From Typhlomys cinereus (taxonomy: Eukaryota; Chordata; Mammalia; Rodentia; Platacanthomyidae): DNA of 64,000 nt. A program made the translations under genes and the position numbers. Below, piece after piece: positions 35,951-48,659 of this stretch. The notes below the pieces were generated by a model. That model was not told the origin of the DNA. It saw nothing but the letters and a program-made list of their open reading frames with translations, and searched no databases. The first letter of the stretch is position 1; every line of letters begins with the position of its first letter. The stretch lies in contig JALPQD010000004.1 in the NCBI GenBank assembly GCA_023101885.1, forward strand, positions 11,305,688 through 11,369,687. Reading direction: 5' to 3'.

Positions 35951-37914
35951 CAAACAGTAACATGCCAGTAGGCATTTAGCTTTGATTTAGAGTTGCATTA
36001 ACTGTTTTCCAGAAAAAGAATCCTATAATATAAGATAATGATTTAGATATATCAAGTAGAAACAGGGCAAATGGTTGAAGTCTTAACCATGAAAGGATTT
36101 CCTACACCTCTATTATTTCAGACCACAAAAAACAACTCCCACCTCTGGCAGTCTCCTGACTTCCTCTCAGATTTCACAGATAACTCTTATCATTTTCCCA
36201 TCCCAAATTTTTTTTAAAGTTCCTCATAAACACTATATTCCTACCATCCATATTCTTAATAAGAGACAATGTCCATGTATCTTTCCAGAGTCAGTCTCTC
36301 TGCCCTTGCTCTGAATTAAATTTCCTCTTGCATTTTGGAAGGTTTATATATAACCGTACCCATCTTCTTCCTACATGGTAAATCTCTTCCCTTCTATATA
36401 TATCATCTTCTTCCTCCACGGTCAGTTTCTTTCCTTCTACATATCATGTCGAGTACAAAAAAAAACTTTAATATTTTTTTCCATTTTAAAATCAGATAAG
36501 CCAAAAATACTGTTGCTACCTCTTGCCTTCTTGTTTCTCAATATCTGCTTTTACTTTGCTTCCTCCCCACAAACCACTGTGCTCTGGCTTCTCACCCACC
36601 AATGATGTTAACGGTAACTGGTGTGTTTCATGGTGCCAAATCTTAGCTCATGCAGTGAGTGTACTTTTCAACAGCTAAATGGAATTGATTGATTTTTTTT
36701 TTCCTTCTTGAAACTTGTCTTTCTTCCCTTCAGAGGTACAGTGTTTTTTCTTTACAGTGGCAACTTTGTTCTAACATCTGACCTCAAAAGGAAAAAAATA
36801 ACCTCAGAGTTTTCCTTCTTCTTTCCTCTCTTCTATTTATACAACTTCCAAGACCACTTGACTGTTTTCAAGATTCTCATTAATGTGAACAAATTAAAAT
36901 AATGCATCCAAATTATATTAAACCCAGAACACTGTCCTAAGATCCAGACTCACCCAAGAGCATATATGAAATTCTCACATAGATGCCTCAAATATTTCTC
37001 ACTAATAATTCTTAAATGAAACCCTTAAGCCACCTTGCCACAGCAACTTTGTCTTCTAGATCTCTCCATCAAATAATTAACACTACCGCCATAGCATTAT
37101 CAAAAGCCAAGTCCTTGATTGGTCCTCTTTCGTTGGCTTCTACTTTCTGTGCATCAGCAAGTTCCATTGATACTATTTTTCAAGCATTCCTGTAATTCAT
37201 GTCACTGAAAATTACTAAGAGAGAACTTTCATCATGCCAGTTCACTCATTAAAAATTTGATTTTTCTGTTAAAAACACTGTAGAAGTGATTATTTGCATT
37301 GGGCTAACCAGACTCAAGAAATCTACAGAAAACAATCAAAAGAACACAAAGAGATTTTTTTTATTTGTCATTTAAGTTGTTCAGTTGAGCTGTACTTGTC
37401 AAATTGGTAAATTCTGACTAAAGAAAGGTATGACAGTATGACAATAAGAATAGATACATATAAACTTAAATCAAAAGAAATTGATTGAAAGATACTCTGT
37501 CCTGGGTAGTCAACAAGAAGTAGGAAGGTATGAAAGCCAAACAAAGTAACAGGGACCATAATCAGGGTCCCTGTTACAACCCTGTTATCAACCATGTTGA
37601 TAAGCCAAGTTTCAGTTAACAAAATTTTATGAATGGGTAACATGGGATGAAGGCAAGAGGAAAACAATTATGAACTATAAAATATCAGTGGCAGAACTGT
37701 GAGATGGCTTTGGTATGTCATAAAGATTGCTGGGACTCTGAAATCTGATATCCCAAGAGTCCAAAGACAGAGGAAATACAGCAGCTGTTCTAATTCATAT
37801 CATTTCTGTCTCTATCTAATTCTTTAACTATATAATTCAAACCATTAAATTTGTTAAAAAGCAGAACAAAAAAATCTTTTGAAACATACAGACATTCAAA
37901 AAAAGTAGAAATAT
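35951..37914. other. Intergenic sequence, no gene seen
   Basis: No exon, RNA gene or confident repeat was recognised. A pyrimidine-rich part at 36,370-36,460 contains a short imperfect repeat of 'catcttcttcct'. Confidence 0.5.
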
Positions 37915-38240
37915 ATCTTAGCTTGGACTCCGGGATAAAATACCATACAGTATTTAATTTATAAAAAACAGAAATTTATTACCCACAGTCCTGGAGATAA
38001 AGTCCAAAATCAAGGTGCTGAAAGGCTAATTACATTTTAGGGACTCCTTCCTTTAATATTGCTCTCTAACTGTGTCTCCATTAATCAGAAGGGGCAAAAC
38101 AGGCTTCTGTCATCTTTCATAAGGTACTTACAGCCTTCATGAGGGCTCCACCTTGAGGTCTAATCATGTCTTTAAAAACCCCACTTCTTAAAGTCATTAC
38201 TCTTTTAACATATGAATTTAGGGAAGATATAGCCCAGATC
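37915..38240 (-). mobile_element. MaLR-like LTR remnant
   Basis: 'aaataccatacagtatttaa', 'cagaaatttattacccacag' and 'catgagggctccaccttgag' follow the pattern of an old antisense MaLR-type LTR. A similar remnant is interrupted by the provirus near 61.32 kb. The family is not certain. Confidence 0.4.
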
Positions 38241-38386
38241 TTAGAAGGAAGAAAAACTAAAACCAAATAGATGAAAACAAATATACACAGAAAACAATTG
38301 CCCAACAAATCAGGAGTTCAAACAATGTTCTAGGGTCTTAAATTAACATCAGATAGTGTTATTTGTCCACAAATGTAGAGTTCAAA

Positions 38387-38677
38387 AGTTGGGTCAGAGA
38401 GACGACGCAGGGGTTAAGCCTCTACGTCACAAGCAGAAGGTCCTGAGTTTGGATCTCAGACCTCATGTAAAAATTCCAGGAGGAAATGGCAGTGGCTTGT
38501 ACTTCTGATCCTGGAAGGTGTAGCCTGGGAAACTCCAGAGCAAAGCAAAGAGAAGGTAGAGCAATCCATCTTGATTCCCAAAATCACACTTGGACTTCAA
38601 CAGGTACACACAGTATCTTTGATACAAACGGACATACACAGAACACAAATGCACACATTCAGATGGTCTTTTTTTAA
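38387..38677 (+). mobile_element. B2-like SINE with 16-bp TSD
   Basis: 'gggtcagagagacgacgcagg', 'gtcctgagtttggatctcag' and a tail of CA-like repeats and T/A-rich sequence. The TSD 'aaatgtagagttcaaa' is perfect at 38,371-38,386 and 38,678-38,693. The body is more diverged than the copies at 27.6 and 33.5 kb. Confidence 0.9.
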
Positions 38678-39189
38678 AAATGTAGAGTTCAAACAAATAG
38701 ACAAAAGGCTCAAAAAAAGGGTGACAATAAAGCAGAAAAAAGAAAGTTGAGTATGTGAAGAAAAAGAAAAAAATCCATAAGGAGAAAAAGATATTTTAAT
38801 CATCTGAAATATTTAAGTAATATTACAAGTTAAAAATACTGTATTAAACAATTTAAACTTTATTGTAAGGGCAGATCTTAAGTATTTCCATCACAAAATA
38901 CAAACCAAAGATAATATAAAGATTACTTAAATCACATTCAGCCTGGATATATTTATAAAGAGGAGCAAAATATATATGAGAATAGCTTAAGCAAAAATGG
39001 TAGATCAAAAAATCCACATAAAAGATCTATTATATATGCAGATAATTGGTACTCATGAAAAAGAATTTATGGTGAATGAAAGAAAAAATAAAAGCAATTT
39101 TATTTCAAATTATAGAATTTTAATCTAGATATCTTATTTAACTATATAAATATGTTGATTAATCCTGGTTGTCAATATAATTGGATCTG

Positions 39190-40067
39190 CATGCTTCAGT
39201 AGAGAAAATAGGTCACAATCAAGTATTGCATGTAAGTAGTGAGACATATGGTGAAGCTCAGTCTTCCTTCCCTTCCTGGTCACTTGCAACAAAAGAGGTT
39301 TGATCTCACCAATCAGGGAGGGTATAGGGACTGGCAGATAGATGGTAACCATCCTGAAAATGGGACACTGACACCCCACCCCACTCACTGCTGTGTACTA
39401 CTCCTATTCCATCTACCTTTGAGTCTCCTCTTACAGTAAGATCTTCATTTAAACAGCCTTTTATCTTTGGTTAGGAGGTGACCTTCAATATCAATAAGGA
39501 TGGAGCTAAGGACAGTGCAGGAAAAGCAAAACTGAAAACAACAATAAACCATAATTCAGAACACCAAAGACCCTACAGTATCACCTGAAACCAAACCAGC
39601 CAAATCTTTCCCCATCCTAAACTCAGGGAAACTTGTGGAAGAGGGGGCAAAATGATTATAAGAGCCTACAGATGGGGAGGACCAACAACATGCAAGATAC
39701 TCCACACAAGTTAGGGTCACAGTAGCCATAATCGGACTTTACATGACCTGCACAATGACTGACATGTCAACAACCCCCCAAAGTCTAGCCTGGATCACAG
39801 GCAGTAGGATCCTTAGGGATTAGCAGTCATAATAGTGTTCCCATACTAAAGGGAAGCACAAGAAAGGGCTCTGGGCTACACAGAGGTTTGACATTCACAC
39901 AAAAGGATGCTCCAGGGGATGGGAGAGGGATGGGGGAGGCACTGGGAAAAGGGGAGGGAGTGATGTGAAAGGAAGGGGAAGGGGGGAGAACAAGAGGGGA
40001 GAGGGGAAGGGTAAGGGAGGGAGAGGACCGGGGTACCTATTGAGCTTCTATGATTGGGGGGGGGGGA
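39190..40067 (+). mobile_element. Older-subfamily LINE-1 3'UTR insertion with TSD
   Basis: It keeps the 3'UTR block order (bladder of short blocks such as 'tctggcagata'-like, 'ccccatcctaaactcaggg', purine tract 39,905-40,030) but with more changes than other sense copies. TSD 'ataattggatctg' lies at 39,177-39,189 and 40,068-40,080. The tail is a G run and not poly(A). Confidence 0.88.
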
Positions 40068-40200
40068 ATAATTGGATCTGGAAGCAACGAAATGTCCTAA
40101 ATGTGGTGACACTTTCCTGAGGCAACCAAGTAAAGGGAGGTCCAAGGGAAAGAGCTTATTCTTAATCTATTTGCCTTCTTCCCTCTCACTGGCAGGTTTA

Positions 40201-40201
<1 letters not shown>

Positions 40202-40264
<63 letters not shown>
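40202..40264. repeat. Pure (CTG)21 trinucleotide tract
   Basis: Twenty-one uninterrupted CTG units (CAG on the minus strand), lying between two L1 insertions. The frames across it read poly-Ala, poly-Gln or poly-Ser without supporting coding context. Confidence 0.98.
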
Positions 40265-40265
<1 letters not shown>

Positions 40266-40520
40266 ATTTCTCCACTGATATCAGAAACAAGATTCTTTGA
40301 GCTTCCATTGTGGACTGAATACCAGTGATACTCCATGTATCCTCCTTTATTGGCACTTCTGAGACACTCAGCCATATGGATGGGCAACTTCTAAGTTCTT
40401 GGCCTCTCCAAGAAGACAGCCATTGTTGGAATATCCAGACCATCCTGTATAAACCAATCTAATAGGTCCCCTTTTAATATATATTCATTCCACTGGCTCT
40501 ATTTCTCTATTATAATCCTA
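40266..40520. mobile_element. Probable old interspersed repeat, family not assigned
   Basis: 'gacagccattgttggaatat...aaaccaatctaatag...ctggctctatttctct' has the look of a widespread mammalian repeat 3' part, but I cannot name the family. Confidence 0.35.
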
Positions 40521-40752
40521 ATTCGTTCAGGGGGGGAAAGTTTTAAAAAAATGACAAGTGCCAAGAGATAATCTGATTGTGAAGTTATATGAAGGAAAAA
40601 ATGCAGAAGAAAAAAAGTATGTGAATATTCAGGTAGTAAGGAAAGTCAAATTCAGAGGGAAAGTCAGATTGCTTCACTTCAAATTTCTTCATATTTATCA
40701 CCACAATCCATTGAGAATACAGGTTCAAAACAGTGTAAAAAAGTACTGTTTT

Positions 40753-42226
40753 CCAAATGCTATGTGGCAAGAAGGGAACCCTCCTACATTGCTGGTGGGA
40801 ATGCAGGCTTATACAACCACTCTGGCGAGCCATCTGGTGATTCTTAAAAAAGCTAAAGATTGAAATGCCATATGACCCTACGATTCCACTTTTGGGTATA
40901 ACCCCTCATACAGCAAAAATTCACCTCGATAGCACAAGCACGACCATGTTCATAGCAGCACTGTTTACAATAGTAAAATCATGGAATCAATCCAAATGTC
41001 CAACAGTTGACGAGTAGATAAGGAAAATGTGGTACATCTATACAATGGAGTACTACTCAGCCATCAAAAATGATGATTTAATGCAATTTGCCGGGAAATG
41101 GATGTCATTAGAAACAATTATATTAAGTGAAGTATCCCAAACCCAGAAAATTAAGCACCGTATGTACTCCCTAATAGGTGGATCCTAGTACCAAACCCAC
41201 TTAGAGACACACTCAAAGATAAATCTCTGTAATACCTACAGTAATTGCAAAGATTATAAACAGGAGAGAAGGGGAAGGAGGGCACCGCCAGAAACAAGGA
41301 GAGAGGGGATCATGCTACAGCAGAGAAAACAGGTCACCATCAAGTACTGCAAGTAAGAAATAAGACATCTGGTTAAGCTCACAGACTTTCCTTCCTGGTC
41401 ACTTGCAATTGATGGGGTTTGATCTCAACAGAAAGGGAGGGCATAGAGTCTGGCAGATAGAAGATCATCATCCTGCAAATAGGAGACTGACACCCCCCCC
41501 CTCACCACAGTCTCCTACTCTTATTCCATCTACCTTTGACTCTACTCTTATGATAAGACTCTATTTTAAGAGCTTTTTATCTCTGGCTAGGAGGTGACAT
41601 CCAATACCCATTAGGATGGAGCCAAAGGCTGTGCAGGAATAGCAAAACTGGAAGAAGAAGAAAAAAAAAAGAATAACAAACCATAACATCAGAGACCCTA
41701 CATTAATCACCATGAACCAGGCCAGCCTAATCTCTCCCCATCCTAAAGCTCAGGAACATTTGCAGAAGACGGGGCGGTAAGATTGAAAGAGCCTAAAGAT
41801 GGGGAGGAGCAATGATATGCAAGATACTCCAGACATATTAGGGCTAAAGTAATCATAATAGGACTTTGCATGACCTGCACAAAGACCAACATGTCATTGA
41901 CCCCACCCCCAAAATCTACCATGGATCACAGGCTCTAAGAGCCTTAGAGGCAAGGGATTAACAGCCACAATAGTGTTCCTATACTAAAGGGAAACACGAA
42001 AAAGAGCTCTAGGCAATGCTACTGAGTCCTTATACTTCATTAGAGAGGAGGACCCAGAGGGAAGTTTGACATGCACATTAAAGGATGCTCCAGGAATGGG
42101 GGAGAAAGGAAGGAAGAGGGAAAAGGAAGGGGAACAGGGGGGAAGGAGCAAGTGGATCCAGGGAGGGGTGGAGGGAGGGAGGGGAATGGGGTACCTATCA
42201 AATTTGTATGAGTGGAAAATATAAAT
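40753..42226 (+). mobile_element. Older LINE-1 3' end (ORF2 end plus 3'UTR)
   Basis: ORF2 C-terminal coding remnants ('ctcctacattgctggtggga', 'tgccatatgaccctacgatt', 'acaatggagtactactcagc') pass into a 3'UTR with a purine G-rich tract (about 42,098-42,190) and 'tttgtatgagtggaaaatat'. An imperfect TSD is visible: 'aaaaagtactgtttt' near 40,738 against 'aaaaagtagtgtttt' near 42,227. Confidence 0.88.
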
Positions 42227-42269
42227 TTAAAAAGTAGTGTTTTATAATGTTTAGTCAGACTAAGTGATA

Positions 42270-42500
42270 TGCTATAGTTTGGATATTATGTATGACCCAC
42301 ACATTGAGGCTTGATCCTTAACTGCCAGATGTAAGAGGCAATTGAATCATAAGGGTTCTATCTAACCTGTGGATCAAGCCACTGAGAGGTTTATAATTTG
42401 ATGGCTGGCATGTTGGAAGGTAGAACTATGTGGTGATAGCTGGTTGGCCAAGATAGATCCACATTCAGCAAGGCTACATCTGGATGTGGATTGTATATAA
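42270..42500 (+). mobile_element. MaLR-type LTR-like 5' part
   Basis: 'tatgctatagtttggatatt', 'aggcttgatccttaactgcc' and 'aggcaattgaatcataaggg' follow the order of the first half of MaLR LTRs. The likely 3' half lies at 43,060-43,425, separated by a GT tract and unassigned sequence. Confidence 0.4.
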
Positions 42501-42623
42501 TCAAGCAGATGGGTAACCATTCCCTCCTCCAAATTCAGTTTGTAGATGAATGTTACTGATGATGAAGTAAGTACAGATTCTTAGCAAATTCTTTGATATT
42601 TGCAGTTTGTTTACTGTTCTCCT

Positions 42624-42625
<2 letters not shown>

Positions 42626-42673
<48 letters not shown>
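42626..42673. repeat. (GT)n microsatellite
   Basis: About 23 uninterrupted GT units. Confidence 0.97.
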
Positions 42674-42675
<2 letters not shown>

Positions 42676-43059
42676 CTGTATTAACACCCTTGCTGTCATG
42701 AAGTAGTTAATGGGAAAGATTTTGTCAGTAACATCCTGAGTTGCAAGGCTGAAATGTGAATTCTACACTGAGGGATCTGAAAAAAAAAATATCTGCACAG
42801 AACTATTTTTAAATGCTAGGCTATCAAGAGCAGGAGCTGATTCTGTTTGAAGAAGAAAGCAGGGGATGCTGTGAGGGATCTAAGCAGGGAAAAACACCTT
42901 GTGGCACACACACACGCCCCTCACTGCAGTGGAGAAATGAAGATCATTAGTTCCCTTGACTCACAGCAGCTTAGATGTAACAGATCTCTGATGGGTGAGT
43001 TGCATGACTGCCTGTGTCTGATGCAAACTATGAATGGTGGGATCATGGTCTGATGTGTG

Positions 43060-43425
43060 TTGCCTCCCATGGGCTGATGGACTCAAGTACATCTTTAGCT
43101 AATGCTGTTTGGGAAGGTTGTAGCAGCTTTGGAAGATGTAGCCTTGCTGAATGAAGACATGTCATGTGGGCAGATCATGGGGTTTAGTAGCCTGTCCCTG
43201 CTTCTACCTACTTTGTCCTTGCTCTCTCTGTCTTCCTGACGAAGACAGTGACCTGAACCAGCCTCCTGCTTCTGTGTCCAAGTCATTCCTTCTTCTATGT
43301 GATTTCTGCTTTAATAGTCTATATCCCTCTGAAACCATAAGCCAAATAAATCTTGCCTTTCTCCCTTAAATTGCTTGAGCAGAATATTGTATCACAGCAG
43401 CAAAAGAAAAGTAATTACAAGATGT
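43060..43425 (+). mobile_element. MaLR-type LTR-like 3' part
   Basis: 'ctctgaaaccataagccaaa', 'taaatcttgcctttctccct' and 'tcacagcagcaaaagaaaag' form a MaLR-like LTR end. It is related to 28,855-29,205. Confidence 0.45.
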
Positions 43426-43429
43426 TGTC

Positions 43430-46150
43430 TTGTCTACTATTTAGACAACCTCATAGTGGCATCTAAGAATACAACCTCACTTGAGCCAAAGTAATTACAG
43501 CACATGGTGGTGAATCCAACACTGAAAGTTACCAGGGCATCACAGTCAATAGCAACAGAAAAAGAAAACCAGGCCTTTGTCTTTCTCATTAAGTAAACTG
43601 CAAATTTCCTTCAGAATAATGAGAGAGTGAGAGCTCAATTTTTACTAAAATTGATGTTAAATTGGTTTAATTTCATTTAGATGGATAGAAAATGTGACAT
43701 ATCTCACACAGTCAGTGTTGTGGAAAAATTGGATTGACTTTATATTTGCAAGACATAATGTTCAGAAAATTAAATTATTTAATTTAATTAAAGCCCTCAA
43801 GCCACAGGAAATAATCATTAACATTATTTCCTAAGTGAACAATATATCCACACTTGTTAAGTGAGCAAACTTATATAGTAGAAACTTACCCAGAAATTTC
43901 ACACTAGACTCTAAAAGAACCACCACAATCCTAGAGAGATGAAGTTTATCAGAAACTTCTGTGAAATTCGTGTAGCAAATGGAGGAAAATGGATTTCAGG
44001 GTAAGAAAGTGGGCTTGGAATATTAAATCCTGCTGTGACTAGTAAATAATCTAGTTCACATTAAATACCTAAAACATTAATATCCATTCTATCCCTTCAT
44101 TTGTAGGTAATATATAAGCTTATAAAGAAAAAAGAGCAATGAAAATTTGCATCTATTCAGATATTGTATCTATTCAAAACATATATGTGTTCTGCCAAAA
44201 CGTACAATGAAAATTGAATCTGGAAATGACCCAAGAAGATGTCATGAACATCAGCTTCAAACACTCAGAAAACCAACTTTACTTTCTATCAGGGAGAAAT
44301 TCCAGTCAACTTCAAATACATTAATCTTCAAGTAAAAGCACCTGTCAATGTTCCTCACTTCTTGGAGGTTTTTAACTCATGCTTCAGAAATGTGAAAACT
44401 CAGAAGAAATAGCTTTGGGCTTTGCAGTTGCACAAACAGAACTATCTTCCTGTTTCCCTCCTTTTAGTCCTATATTAGCATTGTAAAAAGTATTCACCTT
44501 TTATAGTTTTCATTGTTTCATCTGTATCTACATAGACTTATGAGAGAATAGTCTGATAAAACAGGTGAAACACCCAATAGGTCAGTAAGTGGGCTTGGGA
44601 GTTACTGTTATTTCACTTTTAAGTTGCTTTTTTTAATGTCATCTAGATAATGCCTTCCTTTAGCTCTAAGAGGAAAAATAGAAAGCTAATTTTAGAGAGC
44701 TATTGGTGATAAAGAAAAAGATTTCTTGATTCATTTATATGATGTTTTCTTTATGAATTACTCTTTGCATTAGGTAATTCGCATTTTTATTCTGGTAAGG
44801 CCACTTTATACTTCAGGTCAATATCTATTTCCTGAGCCAGACAATAGGTTCTAGGGGCTTAAATGGCTGGAAGTCACTTTTGCTGTCAAGCAAGGGTTTG
44901 TGAATAGGAAGAAAACCTCTGTGATCATAACCTTCCTAAGGGTTCACAGATCTTCTATCTATCACTCTGATAGCACCTACAATCTGCTTCTTTTCATGCA
45001 AACTTGTTGAATTGAACTGAATTTCTGCCAAAATCCCATTTCTTATAGCTTAAATCCAAATTTCTCCCCCATTCCCCCTGTGCTATGCACAGGTGCCTGG
45101 AAGAGTCCCAGAGAAGCTTTTCTTATTTTTCCTGAGTAATCGTATGCCACTTTTATAGAATGAAACATGTCACTGTATTTCTCCAAATCCTGTCATCTGT
45201 CCTTTTATATGCTAAGGAATCCATCTTAGTACAAACTGAATATTGAAAATAAAGAGGCAAGGTTAGAAACAGGAGGAGGTAGGAGAGGCTGAGAATTACA
45301 ATAAGCAGATGCAGAAAACAATTTCTTGGAAGAATTACCAGTGAAGACATAATTATTATGCATTAACAGCCGACAGCTAGCATTAGTCCAAGGAAGCTGC
45401 TTGTATTCTCTAAGCACTTCAGACAATGTGGTATTCATTTATAAATTCTTGACAGCTCTTTAGATAAAGCATGTGTAACGATTTTGCAACAATCCATTAC
45501 TGGCAGAATGTGCTTTAATTTTAATTATAATATGTTTGAAATAATTTTCCCAAGTCCTAAACATACTTCCCTTCAAATACATAACCTACATGTAATGAAT
45601 CATTAAAAAGATGAAAATGAATCCCAAAGTTCTCCTTTCCCCTTCTCTGGTACCTCTCTTTTCTTTCTAGAGAGCTGTAAACAATGTATCTCAGTTTGAT
45701 TCATTGAACCTATGTAATTGTTTTAAAAAATACATTCGGCCCTCAAGAGGCAAGGTTTACCATTAGTCTGCTCAGCTGAAACCATATCATCATGCCAAGA
45801 AATTCTGATGAGAAAATGAGACAGACCTAAACCAAAGAGAAGAAACCAACTAAGAGCTTAGAAAGAGACCATTAATTTACTCCACATAAGTTCTCAAGAT
45901 CTTACAAAAAATTAAATACTAGTGTAACTGGCTTGTAATTTTGAGTAATGTTGAGGTAAGATCTGACCAGTATTCTAAGAGAAATTTCCCAAGTTGGCCT
46001 CTGGCTTCCACTAGTTCATACTACCAGTTTCCAATGATTAGTTTACGACATTCCCAAGAATATAAAAATAAAAATAACTGATCTGAGAACAACTTTATTA
46101 TAAACTTAGTCCTTTGAAGGCAGTGTATCAATTATCACCTTTACTTGTCA
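43430..46150. other. Intergenic sequence, no gene seen
   Basis: No exon, RNA gene or confident interspersed repeat was recognised. Confidence 0.5.
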
Positions 46151-46152
46151 AT

Positions 46153-46212
46153 AAGTTTGCTTGCTTGCTTGTTTGGTTGTTTGGTTGCTTGCTTGTTTGT
46201 TTACTTGCTTAT
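46153..46212. repeat. Imperfect (TTGC)n/(TTGT)n tetranucleotide repeat
   Basis: 'ttgcttgcttgcttgtttgg' and continuing TTGC/TTGT/TTGG units. Confidence 0.9.
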
Positions 46213-46436
46213 AGCTGTCTTAGTCATTGTCCGAAGCCCCAACATAGGTAGCTGTATTGTAAAAGGAGTCTAGGGAGGTTTCCTCAAAAGCCATGAAGCA
46301 GCTGCTGAAAATGGAGCAAATTATTGATAAGGTGTTATCATCCCTATTTCTTGACCTTCTTGACCTTTTAAGTGAAAGTTAACTCTGCCTGAAAACTCTC
46401 ATCGAGCAAGTAGAATGATCATAAAAGTGCATTCCC

Positions 46437-46792
46437 ACTGGGCAGGTCTGATGAGTTCAAGTCCCATTACCATGAGCTTCTGGCTGCAGCTGCCCTATCT
46501 TGACCTGTCCAGCAATGGAACTCTCCATCTTTAGGCTCTTACAGTCTCTTCTTACAGGCTCTTCTCTGTCTGCCACAGAGGCCTGAACCACTATGAGAAC
46601 AAATGATACAGGGAGAACCCCAGGTCCCATAGAACCAAAGGACAGGAGAACAGGACGAAGTAGGGATGGGACGAAGGATGGGATGGGATGGGATGGGAGC
46701 AGGAGTGAAGGGAGGGAGGAAGAAAGGGGAACAAGGGAGGCAAGGAGCATGTATATAAAAATATAAATCTAATAAATTTATTTTAAAAATTA
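46437..46792 (+). mobile_element. LINE-1 3'UTR tail fragment with TSD
   Basis: The block 'gcctgaaccactatgagaac', a purine G-rich tract (about 46,650-46,745, including GGATG repeats) and an A-rich tail are the sense version of the antisense L1 3'UTR pieces at 5.2 and 50.9 kb. TSD 'aaaagtgcattcc' lies near 46,424-46,436 and 46,793-46,805. Confidence 0.8.
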
Positions 46793-47047
46793 AAAAGTGC
46801 ATTCCTTAGGAGGAAGTGCTTTGCTCCTATGCAAGTAAATGTCAGACTCGGGGACTAACTCATGCCGGACTTATCTTAGTCCACTCTGAGGACACAGGGC
46901 AGAAGCCACTGCACCTCAGTTCCTCCAGCATTTTCCAGGCAATCCTCTCAGTGTTTTGGACAGCAGCCCACATGTCCCTAAAACTGAGGTGTTCCTTGCT
47001 TCCTTAATTCAACAGATACTATGCTGGATACTTGTTTAAAATGTCAA

Positions 47048-47585
47048 GGAAGACTTTATTCAGGACTACTACAATAAGGAAAAATGAATTCAAATCTTCT
47101 GAAACATTAAATAGAAAGATTAAAATACTTCCATAATCTAAAGCAAAAGCACAGAAGGACCCCAGTGAAGTGTGGCCATCTAGTTGACAACAGGTTGTCC
47201 ATTGTCAGAGTTAGCTTCCTACTTCCCATAGGTACTTTCCATAAGAAATAAAGGGTCCTATCTTTCTTGGCTGGTAATTACATTTCAAAGAAATGGTCTT
47301 CACACCCTTAAGAATGACAATACCGGGCTGTTAAATACTTACATTTCACAGGGATAATGAAAGTTTTCTGGAGTGAATTCTGTGAGAAAAGGATAGTCAG
47401 GAGATCCCAGCCACGGGTTCGGAGATGCTGAACTGCCTTCACTGTGCTCACATAAACTCAAATACAAGGAAATACACTGAGGAGAGTTCACCAACCACAC
47501 TGGTTTAGAAGTCTCATCCCCATGGGATCTATTCCTGGAACAATTCCAGAGGTCTCAAGGGAACATAACCAGTCCAGTCGACAGT
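47048..47585. other. Intergenic sequence, no gene seen
   Basis: No exon, RNA gene or confident repeat was recognised. Confidence 0.5.
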
Positions 47586-47589
47586 TGAA

Positions 47590-47775
47590 ACTCTCAGGCA
47601 AGCAAGATGGCTTACCTGGTGAGGATGCCTTGCACGTAACCTGGCAACCAGAGTTCATGTGGTGGAGGAAGATATTCAAAAGTTATCCTGGCTGATCTCC
47701 ACCTGTCTGATCTCCATGTACTCTCTTCTATTCTCTCTCTCTCTCTCTTCCCTTTCTCTCATAACAAAGCAAATA
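47590..47775 (+). mobile_element. Old B4/B2-like SINE remnant
   Basis: 'gcaagatggcttacctggtg', 'caaccagagttcatgtggtg' and 'ctgatctccatgtactctct' keep a tRNA-like head and a CT-rich tail. Confidence 0.5.
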
Positions 47776-48018
47776 ATTCTCACAGAGGACTAGCATTATA
47801 ACTTTCATTAGATTTATAATTCCTCCAATTAAGACACAATTTATCCAAGTCAATGGTCATTCTTACCACAAGTAATGATTACTAATAACAGAATGGATGT
47901 CTTTACCCATTGAAATTTTTCCAGGAGTATCAAAAGCAGATGCTTAAATGGGAGTCACAAATGCAAGAGCACTTACCTTTTTTTGCTTTTTCTCCAAAAG
48001 CCCTGTCTTTAACCGAGA

Positions 48019-48036
48019 CACACGCATGCATGCACA

Positions 48037-48090
<54 letters not shown>

Positions 48091-48100
48091 CACACACATA
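48019..48100. repeat. (CA)n microsatellite
   Basis: About 35 CA units with a few interruptions. Confidence 0.97.
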
Positions 48101-48419
48101 CCTACCTGGCATATTCACTCTGTCATCCTATCCCTCACTACAGAAAGTTACCTAAAAAACCCTTTTTAATGAAAGAGTTTTTATTTTCACTGTTTTTCAA
48201 TTCTAAGCTGAATGAATGTATGAAATGCAACTGGTTGTAAACACATGCTTATCTCATTCTAATTTTCTACTTCTAATTAATATATCTAATTAATTTACTC
48301 ACTGTGGAAAGCAATTTAAAATGGTTATGTGTATGCACTGAATAGACAAAGTCAAACCAGTTAGTGTGTACCACAATCAGGTCAATTAAAGTGACAAAAC
48401 CTACCTATTATGGGCAGTT

Positions 48420-48655
48420 CCATTCCCTGAGCTGTGATCCCAGACAGTATGAAAAGCAGAAAGTGAGCACAACAAGCATTACTCACACTTTGCTTTCTGA
48501 CTGTGACTGAAATGCAACCGGTCATGTCAATTTCCTGCCTCCAATCCCAACATGATGAGCTATATTGCTGTGGGTCAAATTAAACCCTTCCTTCTTTAAG
48601 TTGCTTTTGTCAAGGTATTTTATTACAGCAACAGAAAGAAAGCCTTATAATAGTC
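48420..48655 (+). mobile_element. Rodent repeat with 'ttgcttttgtcaaggtattt' end, family uncertain
   Basis: The end 'taaacccttccttctttaagttgc...ttacagcaacagaaag' is the kind of terminus seen in rodent URR1-type DNA elements or MaLR LTRs. I cannot separate these two by eye. Confidence 0.4.
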
Positions 48656-48659
48656 CACT

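Noticed and set aside
40198..40443. Poly-Gln/poly-Ala/poly-Ser ORFs across the CTG tract
   Set aside because: They are generated by the repeat in each frame. The flanks are non-coding and repeat-like.
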